From: Variovorax sp. Root411
Lineage (GTDB): Bacteria > Pseudomonadota > Gammaproteobacteria > Burkholderiales > Burkholderiaceae_C
Direction of reading: 5' to 3'
Length of the DNA: 64,000 nt
NCBI RefSeq assembly: GCF_001425205.1
Contig: NZ_LMDW01000012.1
Location: 203,584-267,583, forward strand
The stretch's first letter is position 1. Every line of letters begins with the position of its first letter. A program made the position numbers and the translations under genes. The notes beneath the pieces are model-generated. The model worked only from the letters and a program-made list of their open reading frames with translations. It had not been told where the DNA came from and searched no databases. Below are positions 38,770 through 52,937 of the stretch, piece by piece.

Positions 38770-43867
<5,098 letters not shown>

Positions 43868-43887
43868 AGGGGCGCTCGCCGCAGCGC

Positions 43888-45345
43888 TCAGTCCGGTGCC
43901 ACGTCGAGCTGCAGGATCAGGTCCCGGCTTGCCTGGTTCATGCCGGTGACGTCGACCACGCTGCCGTGCTTGCGCAGCCGTTCGACCACCTTCTTCAGCG
44001 CGGCCACGGCGGTCACGTCCCAGAAATGCGCCTGCGACACGTCGATGCGCACCGGGGCGCCGTCGATCTCGCGCACGTCGAAGGCATCGACCAGCATGTC
44101 GGCCGAGGCGAAGAACACCTGGCCGGTGACGCGGTAGATGCGCGCACCGTCTTCCCCAGACTCGGCCTGCACGTGCAGCAGCCGCGCCACCTTGAAGGTG
44201 AAGAACACGCCGCTCAGCATCACGCCCGTGGCCACGCCCGCGGCGAGGTTGTCGGTGGCGACGGTGACGGCCACCGTGGCGAGCATCACCGCGCTCGACA
44301 TGCGCGGATGCCGCACCAGCGTGCGCAGCGACCCCCAGTCGAAGGTGGAAGCCGACACCATCACCATGATCGCGACCAGCGCCGCCACCGGCACCTGCGA
44401 CACCCAGGGCTTGAGCAGCACCATGAGGATCAGCAGGAACGCGCCCGCGAACAGCGTCGACAGCCGCCCTCGTCCGCCGTAGCGCACGTTGCTCACCGTC
44501 TGGCCGATCATTCCGCAGCCCGCGATGCCGCCGAAGAAGCTGGCTGCCACGTTGGCCACGCCGAGGCCACTGCACTCGCGGTTCTTCGAGCTCGGTGTGT
44601 CGGTCAGCTCGTCGACCACGCTGGCGGTCATCATCGATTCGAGCAGGCCGACCATCGCGATGGCGAAGGCGGGCAGCGCGATGATGCGCAGCGTTTCGAG
44701 CGTCAGCGGCACGTCGGGCAGCGCGAAGGCTGGCAGCGCGCTCGGCAGTTGCCCGAGGTCGGCCACCGTCTTCAGCGGCAGGCCGAGCCAGTGGCCCGCC
44801 AGTGTCACCACCACGATGCACACCAGCGGCGACGGCACCGCGGTGGTGATGCGCGGCAGCAGGTAGATGATGGCGAGCCCCAGCCCCACCATGGCCCAGG
44901 TCGCGGTGTTGGCGCCGATGAAGTGCGGCATCTGCGCCGCGAAGATGAGGATGGCGAGCGCGTTGACGAAGCCGGTGCGCACCGACGACGACACGAAGCG
45001 CATCAGCACGCCCAGGCGCAGCAGGCCGAACACGATCTGCATCGCGCCTGCGAGCACGCCGGCCGCCAGCAGGTACGGCAGCCCGTGCGCATGCACCAGC
45101 GGTGCGGCCACCAGCGCCACCGAGCCGGCCGCGGCCGACACCATGGCCGGCCGTCCGCCCGTGAAGGCGATGACGATACCGATGATGAAGGAGGCGAACA
45201 GCCCGACCGCCGGATCGACGCCAGCCACGAACGAGAAGGCGATGACTTCGGGAATGAGCGCGAAGGTGGCGACGGCGCCGGCCATCAGCTCGCGGGGAAT
45301 GCTGGGGCACCACTCGGTGCGCAGGCGACTGTGAGGGGAAGACAT
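43888..45345 (-). CDS. SulP-family anion transporter with STAS domain
   Basis: A 485-residue inner-membrane transporter. About 10-12 helices occupy residues 15-385, starting with the SulP segment LMAGAVATFALIPEVIAFSF. A cytoplasmic STAS domain (about 395-480, VRIDVSQAHFWDVTAVAALKK) follows. The family moves sulfate, bicarbonate or dicarboxylates, and the wording of helix 1 fits bacterial bicarbonate or sulfate types, which I cannot separate by eye. It is convergent with the c-subunit gene, only 20 bases apart. A composite repeat lies upstream of its promoter region. Confidence 0.9.
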   Translation of the reverse strand: MSSPHSRLRTEWCPSIPRELMAGAVATFALIPEVIAFSFVAGVDPAVGLFASFIIGIVIAFTGGRPAMVSAAAGSVALVAAPLVHAHGLPYLLAAGVLAGAMQIVFGLLRLGVLMRFVSSSVRTGFVNALAILIFAAQMPHFIGANTATWAMVGLGLAIIYLLPRITTAVPSPLVCIVVVTLAGHWLGLPLKTVADLGQLPSALPAFALPDVPLTLETLRIIALPAFAIAMVGLLESMMTASVVDELTDTPSSKNRECSGLGVANVAASFFGGIAGCGMIGQTVSNVRYGGRGRLSTLFAGAFLLILMVLLKPWVSQVPVAALVAIMVMVSASTFDWGSLRTLVRHPRMSSAVMLATVAVTVATDNLAAGVATGVMLSGVFFTFKVARLLHVQAESGEDGARIYRVTGQVFFASADMLVDAFDVREIDGAPVRIDVSQAHFWDVTAVAALKKVVERLRKHGSVVDVTGMNQASRDLILQLDVAPD

Positions 45346-45469
45346 TACAGATGCGGGACAACAGGAACGGAAAGGCGACGGCTCGCGGCGCCTGTGATGG
45401 GGTTGCGGCGTGTCCGGCCGCGCGCCGACCTTACACCGAACGGGTGATGCTGCCGATCGACGCGGCTGG

Positions 45470-45640
45470 GGGGTGCGTGCACAGGCCACCGGGTACTCCC
45501 CTCCGCGAATGTCCCCCGCTTCGCTCCTCCTTTATTTCGCTGCGGGGAGCACCCGATGCCCTGTGCACGAGGCGAAATAAAGGAGGAGCGAAGCGGGGGA
45601 CATTCGCGAAAAAGGTCACCGCGTCGGCGGGATCGCGCCC
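45470..45640. repeat. composite palindromic repeat, locus D
   Basis: The left unit, core at 45502-45543, is complete and bounded by GGGTACTCCCC and GGGGAGCACCC. The inverted unit is shortened, with core at about 45571-45608, and joins the left unit at GTGCACGAGGCG with the spacer deleted. The right flank has a degenerate CGCGTCGGCGGGATC. It lies in the 382-base gap between the TesB gene and the SulP gene, both on the minus strand. The remaining bases up to 45346 must hold the SulP promoter. Confidence 0.88.
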
Positions 45641-45727
45641 CGAAAGAAGCACTGCTGTTGCGAGTCAGTCAGTCGCGCCCCAGTGCGCACTTCGCGGACT
45701 GGCCGTTGAGTCCGGGGCCCCGTTTGT

Positions 45728-46624
45728 TTACTTGCGCCGGATACGCAGCATGCCTTCTTGCGCGGCCGATGCCACCAGCCGGCCGTCGCGCGCGTAGAGG
45801 CTGCCGCGGCACAGGCCGCGCGCACCGCCCGCGCTGGGTGAGTCGAGCACGTACAGCAGCCAGTCGTCCATGCGGAAATCGCGATGGAACCACATCGCGT
45901 GGTCTAGGCTGGCCGGGCGCACCTGGCCGCTCATGAAACTCAGGCCGTGCGGCAGCATCGCGGCGCGCAGCAAGCCGTGGTCGGAGGCGTAGGCCAGCAG
46001 CGCGCGGTGCACCATCGGGTCGTCGGGCAGCGGCGCGATGGCGCGCATCCAGATGGCGCTCTGCGCCGAGGTCGGGCGCACCTGCGGTTCGATCAGGTCC
46101 TCGGGGTCGACGCGGCGGTACTCGATGCCGTGCGGCTGCACCGCCTTGGAACGCCATGGCTCGGGCAGGCGGTCGCCGAGGGCGATGCGCAGGTCGAGCT
46201 CGCTGACGAGGCCATCGGGGCCATCGACCTCGGGCATGTCGAACTGGTGCTCGACGCCGTCGTCCACCGTCTGGAACGAGGCCGACATTTCAAAAATGAT
46301 GCGCTCCTGCTGGCGCGCCACCACGTGGCGGGTGGTGAAGCTGCGGCCGTCGCGCACGCGGTCGACGCTGTACTCGATGGGCGCGTGCTCGCCGGGCAGC
46401 AGGAAGTAGGCGTGCATCGAATGCACGGGGCGTTCGGCGCCCACGGTGAGGCTGGCGGCCATCAGCGATTGGCCCAGCACCTGGCCGCCGAACACCGCGG
46501 GCGTGCCGATGTCCTCGCTCTGCGCCAGGAAGCGGTCGCCGCCCAGTGGCTCGAGCTGCATGAGCGCGACGAGTTCGTTGACGAGGCGGGAGGCGGTGGC
46601 GGGATCGGTGGTCATCGGAGGCAT
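45728..46624 (-). CDS. tesB: acyl-CoA thioesterase II
   Basis: A 298-residue double-hotdog thioesterase that hydrolyses medium- and long-chain acyl-CoA to free acid. The first hotdog includes FGGQVLGQSLMAA and the second ends with SLDHAMWFHRDFRMDDWLLY. The catalytic Asp (in SLDHAMWFH), Thr/Ser and Gln (in AAQEGMLR) positions typical of TesB are present. Length is normal. A second ATG three codons downstream is an equally possible start. It stands alone between the SulP gene and a lipoprotein gene. Confidence 0.94.
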   Translation of the reverse strand: MPPMTTDPATASRLVNELVALMQLEPLGGDRFLAQSEDIGTPAVFGGQVLGQSLMAASLTVGAERPVHSMHAYFLLPGEHAPIEYSVDRVRDGRSFTTRHVVARQQERIIFEMSASFQTVDDGVEHQFDMPEVDGPDGLVSELDLRIALGDRLPEPWRSKAVQPHGIEYRRVDPEDLIEPQVRPTSAQSAIWMRAIAPLPDDPMVHRALLAYASDHGLLRAAMLPHGLSFMSGQVRPASLDHAMWFHRDFRMDDWLLYVLDSPSAGGARGLCRGSLYARDGRLVASAAQEGMLRIRRK

Positions 46625-46713
46625 TCAGGGCAAGCGGAAACGCAGCCCTCGACCATAGCAAAGGCCGCGCCCGAAAGCTGTCGCGGGCCGGTCAGCCGGC
46701 GCTCCCGATGGGC

Positions 46714-47427
46714 CTATTTGTAGAAGCAGACACCCATGAAGCGGGCGCTGCAACCGGAATCCGTGCCGCCCTGGACCACGCGCACCGGCACGCCGCCCAG
46801 CAGCATCGAGCCGTCGTCGGCATACACCAGCGGCGAAGGCGCGGCCTTGGCGAAGGCGCCGCTGAGCGTTTCCTGCTCGACGTACTTGAGGTACTGACGC
46901 CGCGAAAAATCGACCTTGTCGGCCGACTTCAACGGCGCTGCCTCGTAGCGCTTGCCGTACACCGTGCCGAAGTAGCGCAGTGCCGGCCCGGTGCGGTCGC
47001 CGTACTTCACGTCGGCTTTCGCGAAGCCGGTCTGGACGAGGAAGGTGCGGTCTTCCGGCGTCAGGTCGGCGTCGAAGGCCATCAGCACGTACTGGCCTTC
47101 GAAGCTCTGGTTGCGCGCCACCTTGAGTTCGCCGATCAGCGCGGGCGTGACCTTGGTGCGGCCGTCCCAGCGCAGCAGCGCCGCCACGGACGGATCGCCG
47201 TCGAACACGTAGTGGTAGTTCTCGCCGGCAATGGCGACCTTGCGGCCGTCCTTGGCCGCCATAAAGCTCACGACCCGGTCCTTGCCGTGGACCGGGTCGC
47301 CTTCGGGCGTGCTGGCGCAGCCGATCTGCAGCAGGCCGAGGGCGGCGCAGGACAGCGCCAGAAAGATGCGACGTGCGGAGGTCGGCAACGAAAGGGAATG
47401 CACTTTTTGTCCGGGGTTCGAGTTCAT
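46714..47427 (-). CDS. putative lipoprotein, distantly YidX-like
   Basis: A 237-residue exported protein. The signal peptide ends in the lipobox LQIGC near residue 37, so it should be lipidated. The body contains GENYHYVFDGDPSVAALLRW and a later KVDFSRRQYLKYVEQ. I see a loose resemblance to the uncharacterised E. coli lipoprotein YidX (a 'GE..Y...DG...V..LL' block followed by a membrane-proximal beta section), but no firm assignment. Function unknown. It is the last gene of the minus-strand run that begins with the gentisate operon, but only 13 bases follow the FAD oxidoreductase stop, so co-transcription is likely. Confidence 0.75.
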   Translation of the reverse strand: MNSNPGQKVHSLSLPTSARRIFLALSCAALGLLQIGCASTPEGDPVHGKDRVVSFMAAKDGRKVAIAGENYHYVFDGDPSVAALLRWDGRTKVTPALIGELKVARNQSFEGQYVLMAFDADLTPEDRTFLVQTGFAKADVKYGDRTGPALRYFGTVYGKRYEAAPLKSADKVDFSRRQYLKYVEQETLSGAFAKAAPSPLVYADDGSMLLGGVPVRVVQGGTDSGCSARFMGVCFYK

Positions 47428-47440
47428 CAAGCCCCGGACT

Positions 47441-48793
47441 TTAGCGATCGAGATCGGCGCCATCCGCGGCCAGCTTCTTCTGCAGCGCGGCCACGTCCAC
47501 GCCGGCGAACGCGGTGCTGCCCAGCGATGCCGCCGCCGTGCCCGCGGCCTGCCCCATGACGAAGCAGCCGCCGCTCGCACGCGCGGCCGACTGGCCTTCG
47601 TGCGTCATCGATGCGCAGCGGCCGGCCACCAGCAGGTTGTCGACCGCCTGCGGCACCAGCATGCGCCAGGGCAGGTGGTTGTAGGCGTTGGCTTCGTCGC
47701 GCGGGAAGGCCCACTCGATGCGGCCGTCGGCGTGCATTTCCATCGGCCAGGCGTTCAGGCCGATGTTGTCGTCGAACTTCGCCGAACCCAGGATGTCCTC
47801 GCGCCCGAGCGCATACAGCCCCTGGATGCGCCGCGTCTCGCGGATGCCGACCTGCGGCGCGATCTCCACGATGGCCGACTCTGCGAAGCCCGGCACCTCG
47901 GCCTTCAAGAACTTGAAGTACTCGGCGATCTGGCGGCGGCCTTCGAGCTCGCCCTCGGTGAGCTCGCGCGCGTCGACGCCGTTCATCGCGCGGCCCTGGG
48001 CATTGCGGATCTGCGTGACGTTGGCGCGCCATTCGCGCGGGTCCTTGTTGGGCCGCAGAATGGCGCCTTCGCGCGGAAACCTGTACTTGCCCGGGTGCTG
48101 CTGCTCGGCGCGCGCCATGTAGTCGTTGATGGCCTTGAACTCGCCCACCGCTTCCAGCGCTGCCGGCGCGTCGACCTGGCCGATGCGGAACATGGTGGTC
48201 GGGAACAGCCCACTGCCGTGGCCGTCGCCCACCTCGAAGGGCACGCCGGCAAAGGCCGCCACGTCGGCGTCGCCGCTGGCGTCGATGAAGGCGTTGGCGC
48301 GAATCGCCTGGCGGCCCGACTTGGTCTCGACCACCAGCGCGGCGATGCGGCTGCCGTCGCGAACGACGGATGCGGCCAGCGCGTGGAACAGCAGTTTCAC
48401 GCCGGCAGCGCCGAGCAGCTGGTCGGCGGCCAGCTTGTAGGCCGAGGTGTCGTACGAACGCACGCAGATGCGCCCGCCCATGCCGTTCTGCGGCGCGTTC
48501 ATGCCGTTGAACCCGGCGATGCGGTCGATCAGCTCGTCGACCACGCCGCGCACCAGCTGCGTCATCTCGCCGTTGCGCTTGCCGTACAGACCAGCGAAGT
48601 TGGTAACGCCGCCGGCCGTGCCCATGCCGCCGAGGAAGCCGTAGCGCTCCACCAGCAGCGTGCTCGCGCCGTGGCGCGCGGCGCTCACGGCGGCGGCGAT
48701 GCCGGCGGGGCCGCCGCCTACCACCACCACGTCGTATTCGCCGAAGACCGGCAGCTCGCGCGCCGGTTCATGCAATGTGCGAGACGTCGTCAT
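47441..48793 (-). CDS. FAD-dependent oxidoreductase (FAD_oxidored family)
   Basis: A 450-residue flavoprotein. The dinucleotide motif VVVVGGGPAGIAAAVSAARHG is near residue 23 and is followed by the family block ERYGFLGGMGTAGGVTNF. A C-terminal DNLLVAGRCASMTHEGQSAARA contacts FAD. Relatives oxidise or reduce small organic acids and are often annotated only as FAD-dependent oxidoreductase. Its start overlaps the stop of a TctC binding protein by four bases (ATGA), a pairing that suggests uptake and first oxidation of the same compound. The substrate is unknown. Confidence 0.85.
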   Translation of the reverse strand: MTTSRTLHEPARELPVFGEYDVVVVGGGPAGIAAAVSAARHGASTLLVERYGFLGGMGTAGGVTNFAGLYGKRNGEMTQLVRGVVDELIDRIAGFNGMNAPQNGMGGRICVRSYDTSAYKLAADQLLGAAGVKLLFHALAASVVRDGSRIAALVVETKSGRQAIRANAFIDASGDADVAAFAGVPFEVGDGHGSGLFPTTMFRIGQVDAPAALEAVGEFKAINDYMARAEQQHPGKYRFPREGAILRPNKDPREWRANVTQIRNAQGRAMNGVDARELTEGELEGRRQIAEYFKFLKAEVPGFAESAIVEIAPQVGIRETRRIQGLYALGREDILGSAKFDDNIGLNAWPMEMHADGRIEWAFPRDEANAYNHLPWRMLVPQAVDNLLVAGRCASMTHEGQSAARASGGCFVMGQAAGTAAASLGSTAFAGVDVAALQKKLAADGADLDR

Positions 48794-49770
48794 CACTGCA
48801 ACTTGATGCCGCGGGCCGAGATGATCCTGGTCATGATGGCCGCCTCTTCGTTGACGCGGGTGCGCATGCCGTCCGGCGAGGTGCCCACGGCCTGCCAGCC
48901 CTGCTCGAAGAGCTTGCGGCGCACGTCGGGGTTCTTCATGACCACTTCGAGTTCGCGGCTGATGCGGACCTGTGCGGCCTTCGACAGGTTGGCCGGACCG
49001 AGCAGCGCCACCCACACCTCGAGCTTGAAGTCCTTCACGCCGGCGTCGGCCAGCGGCGGGATCTCGGGCACCAGGGTGCTGCGGCCGCCCGTGAGGCCGA
49101 TGGCCTTGAGCTTGCCGGCGCGGATCTGCGGCATGGCCACGCCCGGCGGAATCAGGCCCATCTGCACCTGGTCGCCCAGCATCGCGGTAATGACCTGCGG
49201 ATTGCCCTGGTAGGGCACGTGCTCGGGGTTGAAGCCGGGCACGCGGGTCTTGAGCAGTTCCATGCCCAGGTGGCCGACCGAGCCGATGCCCACCGAGCCG
49301 TAGTTCCATTTGTCGCCGGCCTGGCGACCCGCGTCGAAGAATGCGGCGCCCGAGGGCAGGTTGTTCTGCGCCACCAGCACCAGCGGCGCCGTGGCAATCA
49401 GCGAGAGGTACGTGAAGTCCTTGGCCGGGTCATAAGGCAGCTTGGGGTACAGCATCTTCGACGACGTGAGGTTGCCGTTGATGACGAGGCCCAGCGTGTG
49501 GTCGTCGGTGGCCTTGGCCACCTGGTCGGCCGCGATGTTGCCCGAGGCGCCGGCCTTGTTGTCGACCACGATCGGCTGGCCCAGCGCCTTGCCCAGCGGC
49601 TCGGCGATGGTGCGCGCCGCGATGTCGGGCGTGGAGCCGCCCGGGAAGCCCACGAGCAGGCGGATCGGCTTGGTCGGCCAGGCGGCGTTCTGTGCGCTGG
49701 CGGTCAGCGGCAGTGCGGCGGCGGCGGCCAGGCCGCAGGCAATCAGGAGGGCTCTCTTGGTGGCTTGCAT
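48793..49770 (-). CDS. TctC/Bug-family tripartite tricarboxylate-type binding protein
   Basis: A 325-residue periplasmic binding protein. The signal peptide ends at TASA-QN. The family opening AWPTKPIRLLVGFPGGSTPDI and the block VVDNKAGASGNIAAD are clear. Bug proteins bind carboxylates or other small anions and often act as sensors or partners of a distant TctAB channel; no tctA or tctB is near. It is coupled by ATGA to the FAD oxidoreductase. The A/T-rich stretch just upstream of the ATG may hold a separate promoter. Confidence 0.93.
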   Translation of the reverse strand: MQATKRALLIACGLAAAAALPLTASAQNAAWPTKPIRLLVGFPGGSTPDIAARTIAEPLGKALGQPIVVDNKAGASGNIAADQVAKATDDHTLGLVINGNLTSSKMLYPKLPYDPAKDFTYLSLIATAPLVLVAQNNLPSGAAFFDAGRQAGDKWNYGSVGIGSVGHLGMELLKTRVPGFNPEHVPYQGNPQVITAMLGDQVQMGLIPPGVAMPQIRAGKLKAIGLTGGRSTLVPEIPPLADAGVKDFKLEVWVALLGPANLSKAAQVRISRELEVVMKNPDVRRKLFEQGWQAVGTSPDGMRTRVNEEAAIMTRIISARGIKLQ

Positions 49771-49855
49771 GGAGAAAAAGTGTGAAAAAGTTGTCAAAAA
49801 ACCAGAGCAGGCCAGCTTAACTGCCGAGCGACGCGCCGGGCAAGGCGCGCCCTCG

Positions 49856-50833
49856 CTATTCGAGGCTGATGTTGCCCCTGCGCACCAGCTCGCCATACAC
49901 CTTCGACTTGGCCTCGGCATTGCGCTCGATTTCCTCGGGCGACCAGGCCAGCGGCTCGAAGGCGAAGGTGTCGAAGCGGGCGCGGATCTCGGGGTCGGCG
50001 ATGACCTTGGCCACGTCGGCATTGATTTTCGCCTTGACGGCTGCCGGCACGCCCTTGGGCGCGAGCAGCGACACGAACGAGTTGACCTCCAGCGAGGCCG
50101 GCCCGCCGGCCTCGGCCATGGTGGGCACGTCGGGCATCTGCGGAATGCGCCTGGGCGCCGCGATGGCCAGGTAGCGCAGCTTGCCGGCCTTGTAGATGCC
50201 CTGGCTCGACGGAATGCTTGCGAAGCTCCATGGCACCTCGCCGGCGCCCACGTTGGAAAACAGCTGCGACACCTCGCGGTAGGGCGCGTGGCGCATGTGG
50301 ATGCCGGTGAGCGCCTCGAGCTGCTGCGCGCCCAGGTGGCCGGGGCTGCCGACGCCCCACGAGCCGTAGACGATGCCATCGGGGTTGGCCTTGGCCGCGC
50401 CGATCAGGTCGCTCATGTTCTTCCACTTCGAATCGGTGGCCACGGCCACGAAGAAGGGCGTGCGAAACAGCGAGGCCACCGGATCGAAGTGCTGCAGCGT
50501 CACGAAGTTGCGCGACTTGTACAGGTGCGGCAACGCGGCGATGTGCTCGCTGTCGAGCTGCAGCAGCGTGTAGCCGTCGGGCGCGGCGCGCCGGGCCTGG
50601 TCGATGGCGATGAAGCCGCCGCCGCCGGGCTTGTTGTCGATCAGCACGCGCTGGCCCCACAGGCGCGAGAGCTTGTCGGAGACGAGGCGCAGCACCGCGT
50701 CGGGGCCGCTGCCGGCCGCAAAGGGCGTGACCAGGGTCACAGGCTTGCTGGGGAAGTCGCCGGCTTGCGCCAGGGCCCCTGAAGCGACTGTCAGGGCAAG
50801 CCCGGCGGTCAGCAGTGCGCGCGAAAAGTTCAT
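49856..50833 (-). CDS. TctC/Bug-family binding protein, second copy
   Basis: A 325-residue periplasmic binding protein with signal peptide cleaved near SGALA-QA. It opens with FPSKPVTLVTPFAAGSGPDAV and contains VLIDNKPGGGGFIAID. It is clearly diverged from the neighbouring copy, so the two likely bind different ligands rather than being a fresh duplication. It follows the 3-hydroxybenzoate hydroxylase gene by 59 bases and probably captures the aromatic or another acid for that operon. No channel subunits are adjacent. Confidence 0.92.
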   Translation of the reverse strand: MNFSRALLTAGLALTVASGALAQAGDFPSKPVTLVTPFAAGSGPDAVLRLVSDKLSRLWGQRVLIDNKPGGGGFIAIDQARRAAPDGYTLLQLDSEHIAALPHLYKSRNFVTLQHFDPVASLFRTPFFVAVATDSKWKNMSDLIGAAKANPDGIVYGSWGVGSPGHLGAQQLEALTGIHMRHAPYREVSQLFSNVGAGEVPWSFASIPSSQGIYKAGKLRYLAIAAPRRIPQMPDVPTMAEAGGPASLEVNSFVSLLAPKGVPAAVKAKINADVAKVIADPEIRARFDTFAFEPLAWSPEEIERNAEAKSKVYGELVRRGNISLE

Positions 50834-50892
50834 GGTGTCTTGTCTCCTGGGCCTGTGGCCTCGATGGTTATGGATGATGGAAGAAGCAGGCT

Positions 50893-52140
50893 TCAATACG
50901 GCGGAAGCATGGCGACCGCCCCGGGCCGCAGCGCCTCGGGCGCGTCGTCCAGGCAATGCTCGGGCCGCCAGGCATAGAGCCACTCGACCGCATCGTAGAA
51001 GCGCTCGGGCGAGCGTCCTGCCCACAGGCTGTTGCGCACCAGGCGCTCCACGCCCCTGGCGTGATAAAGGCGCCCCATCTCGCGCACCGACAGCACCACG
51101 CGCGCCGTGCGGGCGATGCGCGCCGCTTCGTACAGCTTGAACGCAGCAGGCATGTCGAAGCCGCAGGCCTGCACGGCGGCGCCGAGCGTCACCGCATCCT
51201 CGAGCGCCATGCATGCACCCTGCGCGAGGTACTGCATCATCGGATGCGCCGCATCGCCCAGCAGCGTGGCCGGGCCCTCGCTCCAGCGCTCGACCGGGTC
51301 GCGGTCGGCGGTACTCCAGCGGCGCCACGAAGTCGGGCGGTCGAGCAGCTGGCGCGGGCGCGCATGCACGCCCTCGAAGTACGAGAGCACTTCTTCCTTG
51401 CTGCCGTCGGTCACGCCCCACTCTTCCTGCGCGCGGCTATGGAAGGTGACGACGAGGTTGTATTGCTCGCCGTGGCGCAGCGGGTAGTGCACCAGGTGGC
51501 AGTCTGGGCCGGCCCAGACCACGGGCGCGTTCCAGCGCAGGTCGGCGGGCATGTCGGCCGCGGGCACGACGGCACGGTAGACCACGTGGCCCGACACGCG
51601 CGGCGCATCGCCGATGAGCTTGCTGCGCACCACCGACTTCACGCCATCGCAGCCGACGATGGCATCGGCCTGGAAGCGGCGGCCGTCGCGCGTGACAGCG
51701 GTCACACCGTGCGCACCAATGTCGATGGACTCGACCTGCGCCGAGGTATGGAAGCGGATCAGCGGATGCTGCTTCACGGCTTCATGGATCGCGCCGTGCA
51801 GGTCGGCGCGGTGGCTCACCGCGTACGGGTTGCCGAAGCGCGCGCGAAAGGCTTCGCCGACCGGCACCGAGGCCACTTCGCCGCAATCGACCGCGTCCAT
51901 CATCACGAGCCGGTCGGTGAAGACCGAACCGCGGCGCACCGCCTCGCCCACGCCCAGCGCATCGAGCGCGGCGAAGGCATTGGGCCCGAGCTGCAGGCCG
52001 GCGCCGATCTCGCCGATGGTCGCGCTCTGCTCGAGCAGGTCGATGGCAACACCCAGGCGCGCCAGTGCCAGTGCGGCAGCCATGCCGCCGATGCCACCGC
52101 CGACCAGCAGCACGGTGGGAGGATTCTTCGATGGGGTCAT
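50893..52140 (-). CDS. nagX: 3-hydroxybenzoate 6-monooxygenase
   Basis: A 415-residue FAD aromatic hydroxylase of the PHBH/salicylate hydroxylase superfamily. The FAD motif LLVGGGIGGMAAALALARLG, the NAD(P)H-associated segment around VGCDGVKSVVR and the GDAAHPMMQYLAQGACMALEDA motif are intact. The sequence wording and the following gentisate genes point to para-hydroxylation of 3-hydroxybenzoate to gentisate. Salicylate 1-hydroxylase is a related alternative but would not feed gentisate. The symbol follows the Ralstonia/Polaromonas naming and is a best guess. Confidence 0.85.
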   Translation of the reverse strand: MTPSKNPPTVLLVGGGIGGMAAALALARLGVAIDLLEQSATIGEIGAGLQLGPNAFAALDALGVGEAVRRGSVFTDRLVMMDAVDCGEVASVPVGEAFRARFGNPYAVSHRADLHGAIHEAVKQHPLIRFHTSAQVESIDIGAHGVTAVTRDGRRFQADAIVGCDGVKSVVRSKLIGDAPRVSGHVVYRAVVPAADMPADLRWNAPVVWAGPDCHLVHYPLRHGEQYNLVVTFHSRAQEEWGVTDGSKEEVLSYFEGVHARPRQLLDRPTSWRRWSTADRDPVERWSEGPATLLGDAAHPMMQYLAQGACMALEDAVTLGAAVQACGFDMPAAFKLYEAARIARTARVVLSVREMGRLYHARGVERLVRNSLWAGRSPERFYDAVEWLYAWRPEHCLDDAPEALRPGAVAMLPPY

Positions 52141-52164
52141 GGCGGGCCTGCGCGGTGGAGGGAA

Positions 52165-52869
52165 TCAGTCGATGTGCACTGTGAGCGAGGGCAGGCGCTC
52201 GATGCTCACCTTGATCGTCTGGCCCGGCTTCACCGCGCCCACACCTTCGGGCGTGCCCGTGAAGATCAGGTCGCCGGGCTGCAGTGTGAAGAGCGTCGAC
52301 AGGTTGGCGATGACTTCGTTCACCGACCAGATCAGGTGCGTGATGTCGCTGTTCTGCCGCACCTGGCCGTCGACTTCGAGCGTGATGGCACCGGCGTTGA
52401 TCTCGCCCACGTCGGCCAGCGTGCGCAGCGGCGCGATGGGCGCGGAGAAGTCGAAGGCCTTGCCGATTTCCCACGGGCGGCCCTGCTCGCGCATCTTCAT
52501 CTGCAGGTCGCGGCGGGTCATGTCCAGGCCGACGGCGTAGCCGTGGATGTGGCTCGCGGCCTGCTCGGCCGGGATGTCCTTTCCGCCCTTGCCGATGGCG
52601 ACCACCAGCTCGGCTTCGTAGTGGTAGTTGCTGGTGAGCGGCGGATAGGGAATCGACGCGCCCTTGCCGTCAGCCACGGGCACGACGGAGGCGTCGTCGT
52701 TCGGCTTGCAGAAGAAGAACGGCGGTTCGCGGTCGGGGTCGAAGCCCATCTCGCGCGCATGGGCCGCGTAGTTGCGGCCCACGCAATAGACGCGGCGCAC
52801 GGGGAACTGCTGGTCGGAGCCCACGATGGGCAGGCCGACGATGGAAGGAGGCGTGAAGACGAAGGACAT
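52165..52869 (-). CDS. nagK: fumarylpyruvate (or maleylpyruvate) hydrolase, FAH family
   Basis: A 234-residue member of the fumarylacetoacetate hydrolase family. Metal-binding acids appear in YHYEAELVVAIG and near the segment GYAVGLDMTRRDLQ, and the terminal TGTPEGVGAVKPG is typical. It hydrolyses the ring-opened acid to pyruvate plus fumarate or maleate. In standard gentisate operons a maleylpyruvate isomerase precedes this step, but none is visible here. The enzyme could therefore act directly on maleylpyruvate, or the isomerase is elsewhere. Confidence 0.88.
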   Translation of the reverse strand: MSFVFTPPSIVGLPIVGSDQQFPVRRVYCVGRNYAAHAREMGFDPDREPPFFFCKPNDDASVVPVADGKGASIPYPPLTSNYHYEAELVVAIGKGGKDIPAEQAASHIHGYAVGLDMTRRDLQMKMREQGRPWEIGKAFDFSAPIAPLRTLADVGEINAGAITLEVDGQVRQNSDITHLIWSVNEVIANLSTLFTLQPGDLIFTGTPEGVGAVKPGQTIKVSIERLPSLTVHID

Positions 52870-52937
52870 GAAAGCTCCTGCCGCGTGGACGGCACCGGGT
52901 CGAACAAACAAAAAAAGAAAAGCCGGGCGCCCGGGTT

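Noticed and set aside
45431..45652. Short open frames within the composite repeats that recur at several loci
   Set aside because: The shared peptides arise because the repeat DNA is shared; lengths vary, starts are not conserved and no ribosome-binding sites precede them.
48793..50833. Recent duplication of the two TctC genes
   Set aside because: They have equal length and fold but differ at most positions by eye, so an old divergence or separate acquisition is more likely.
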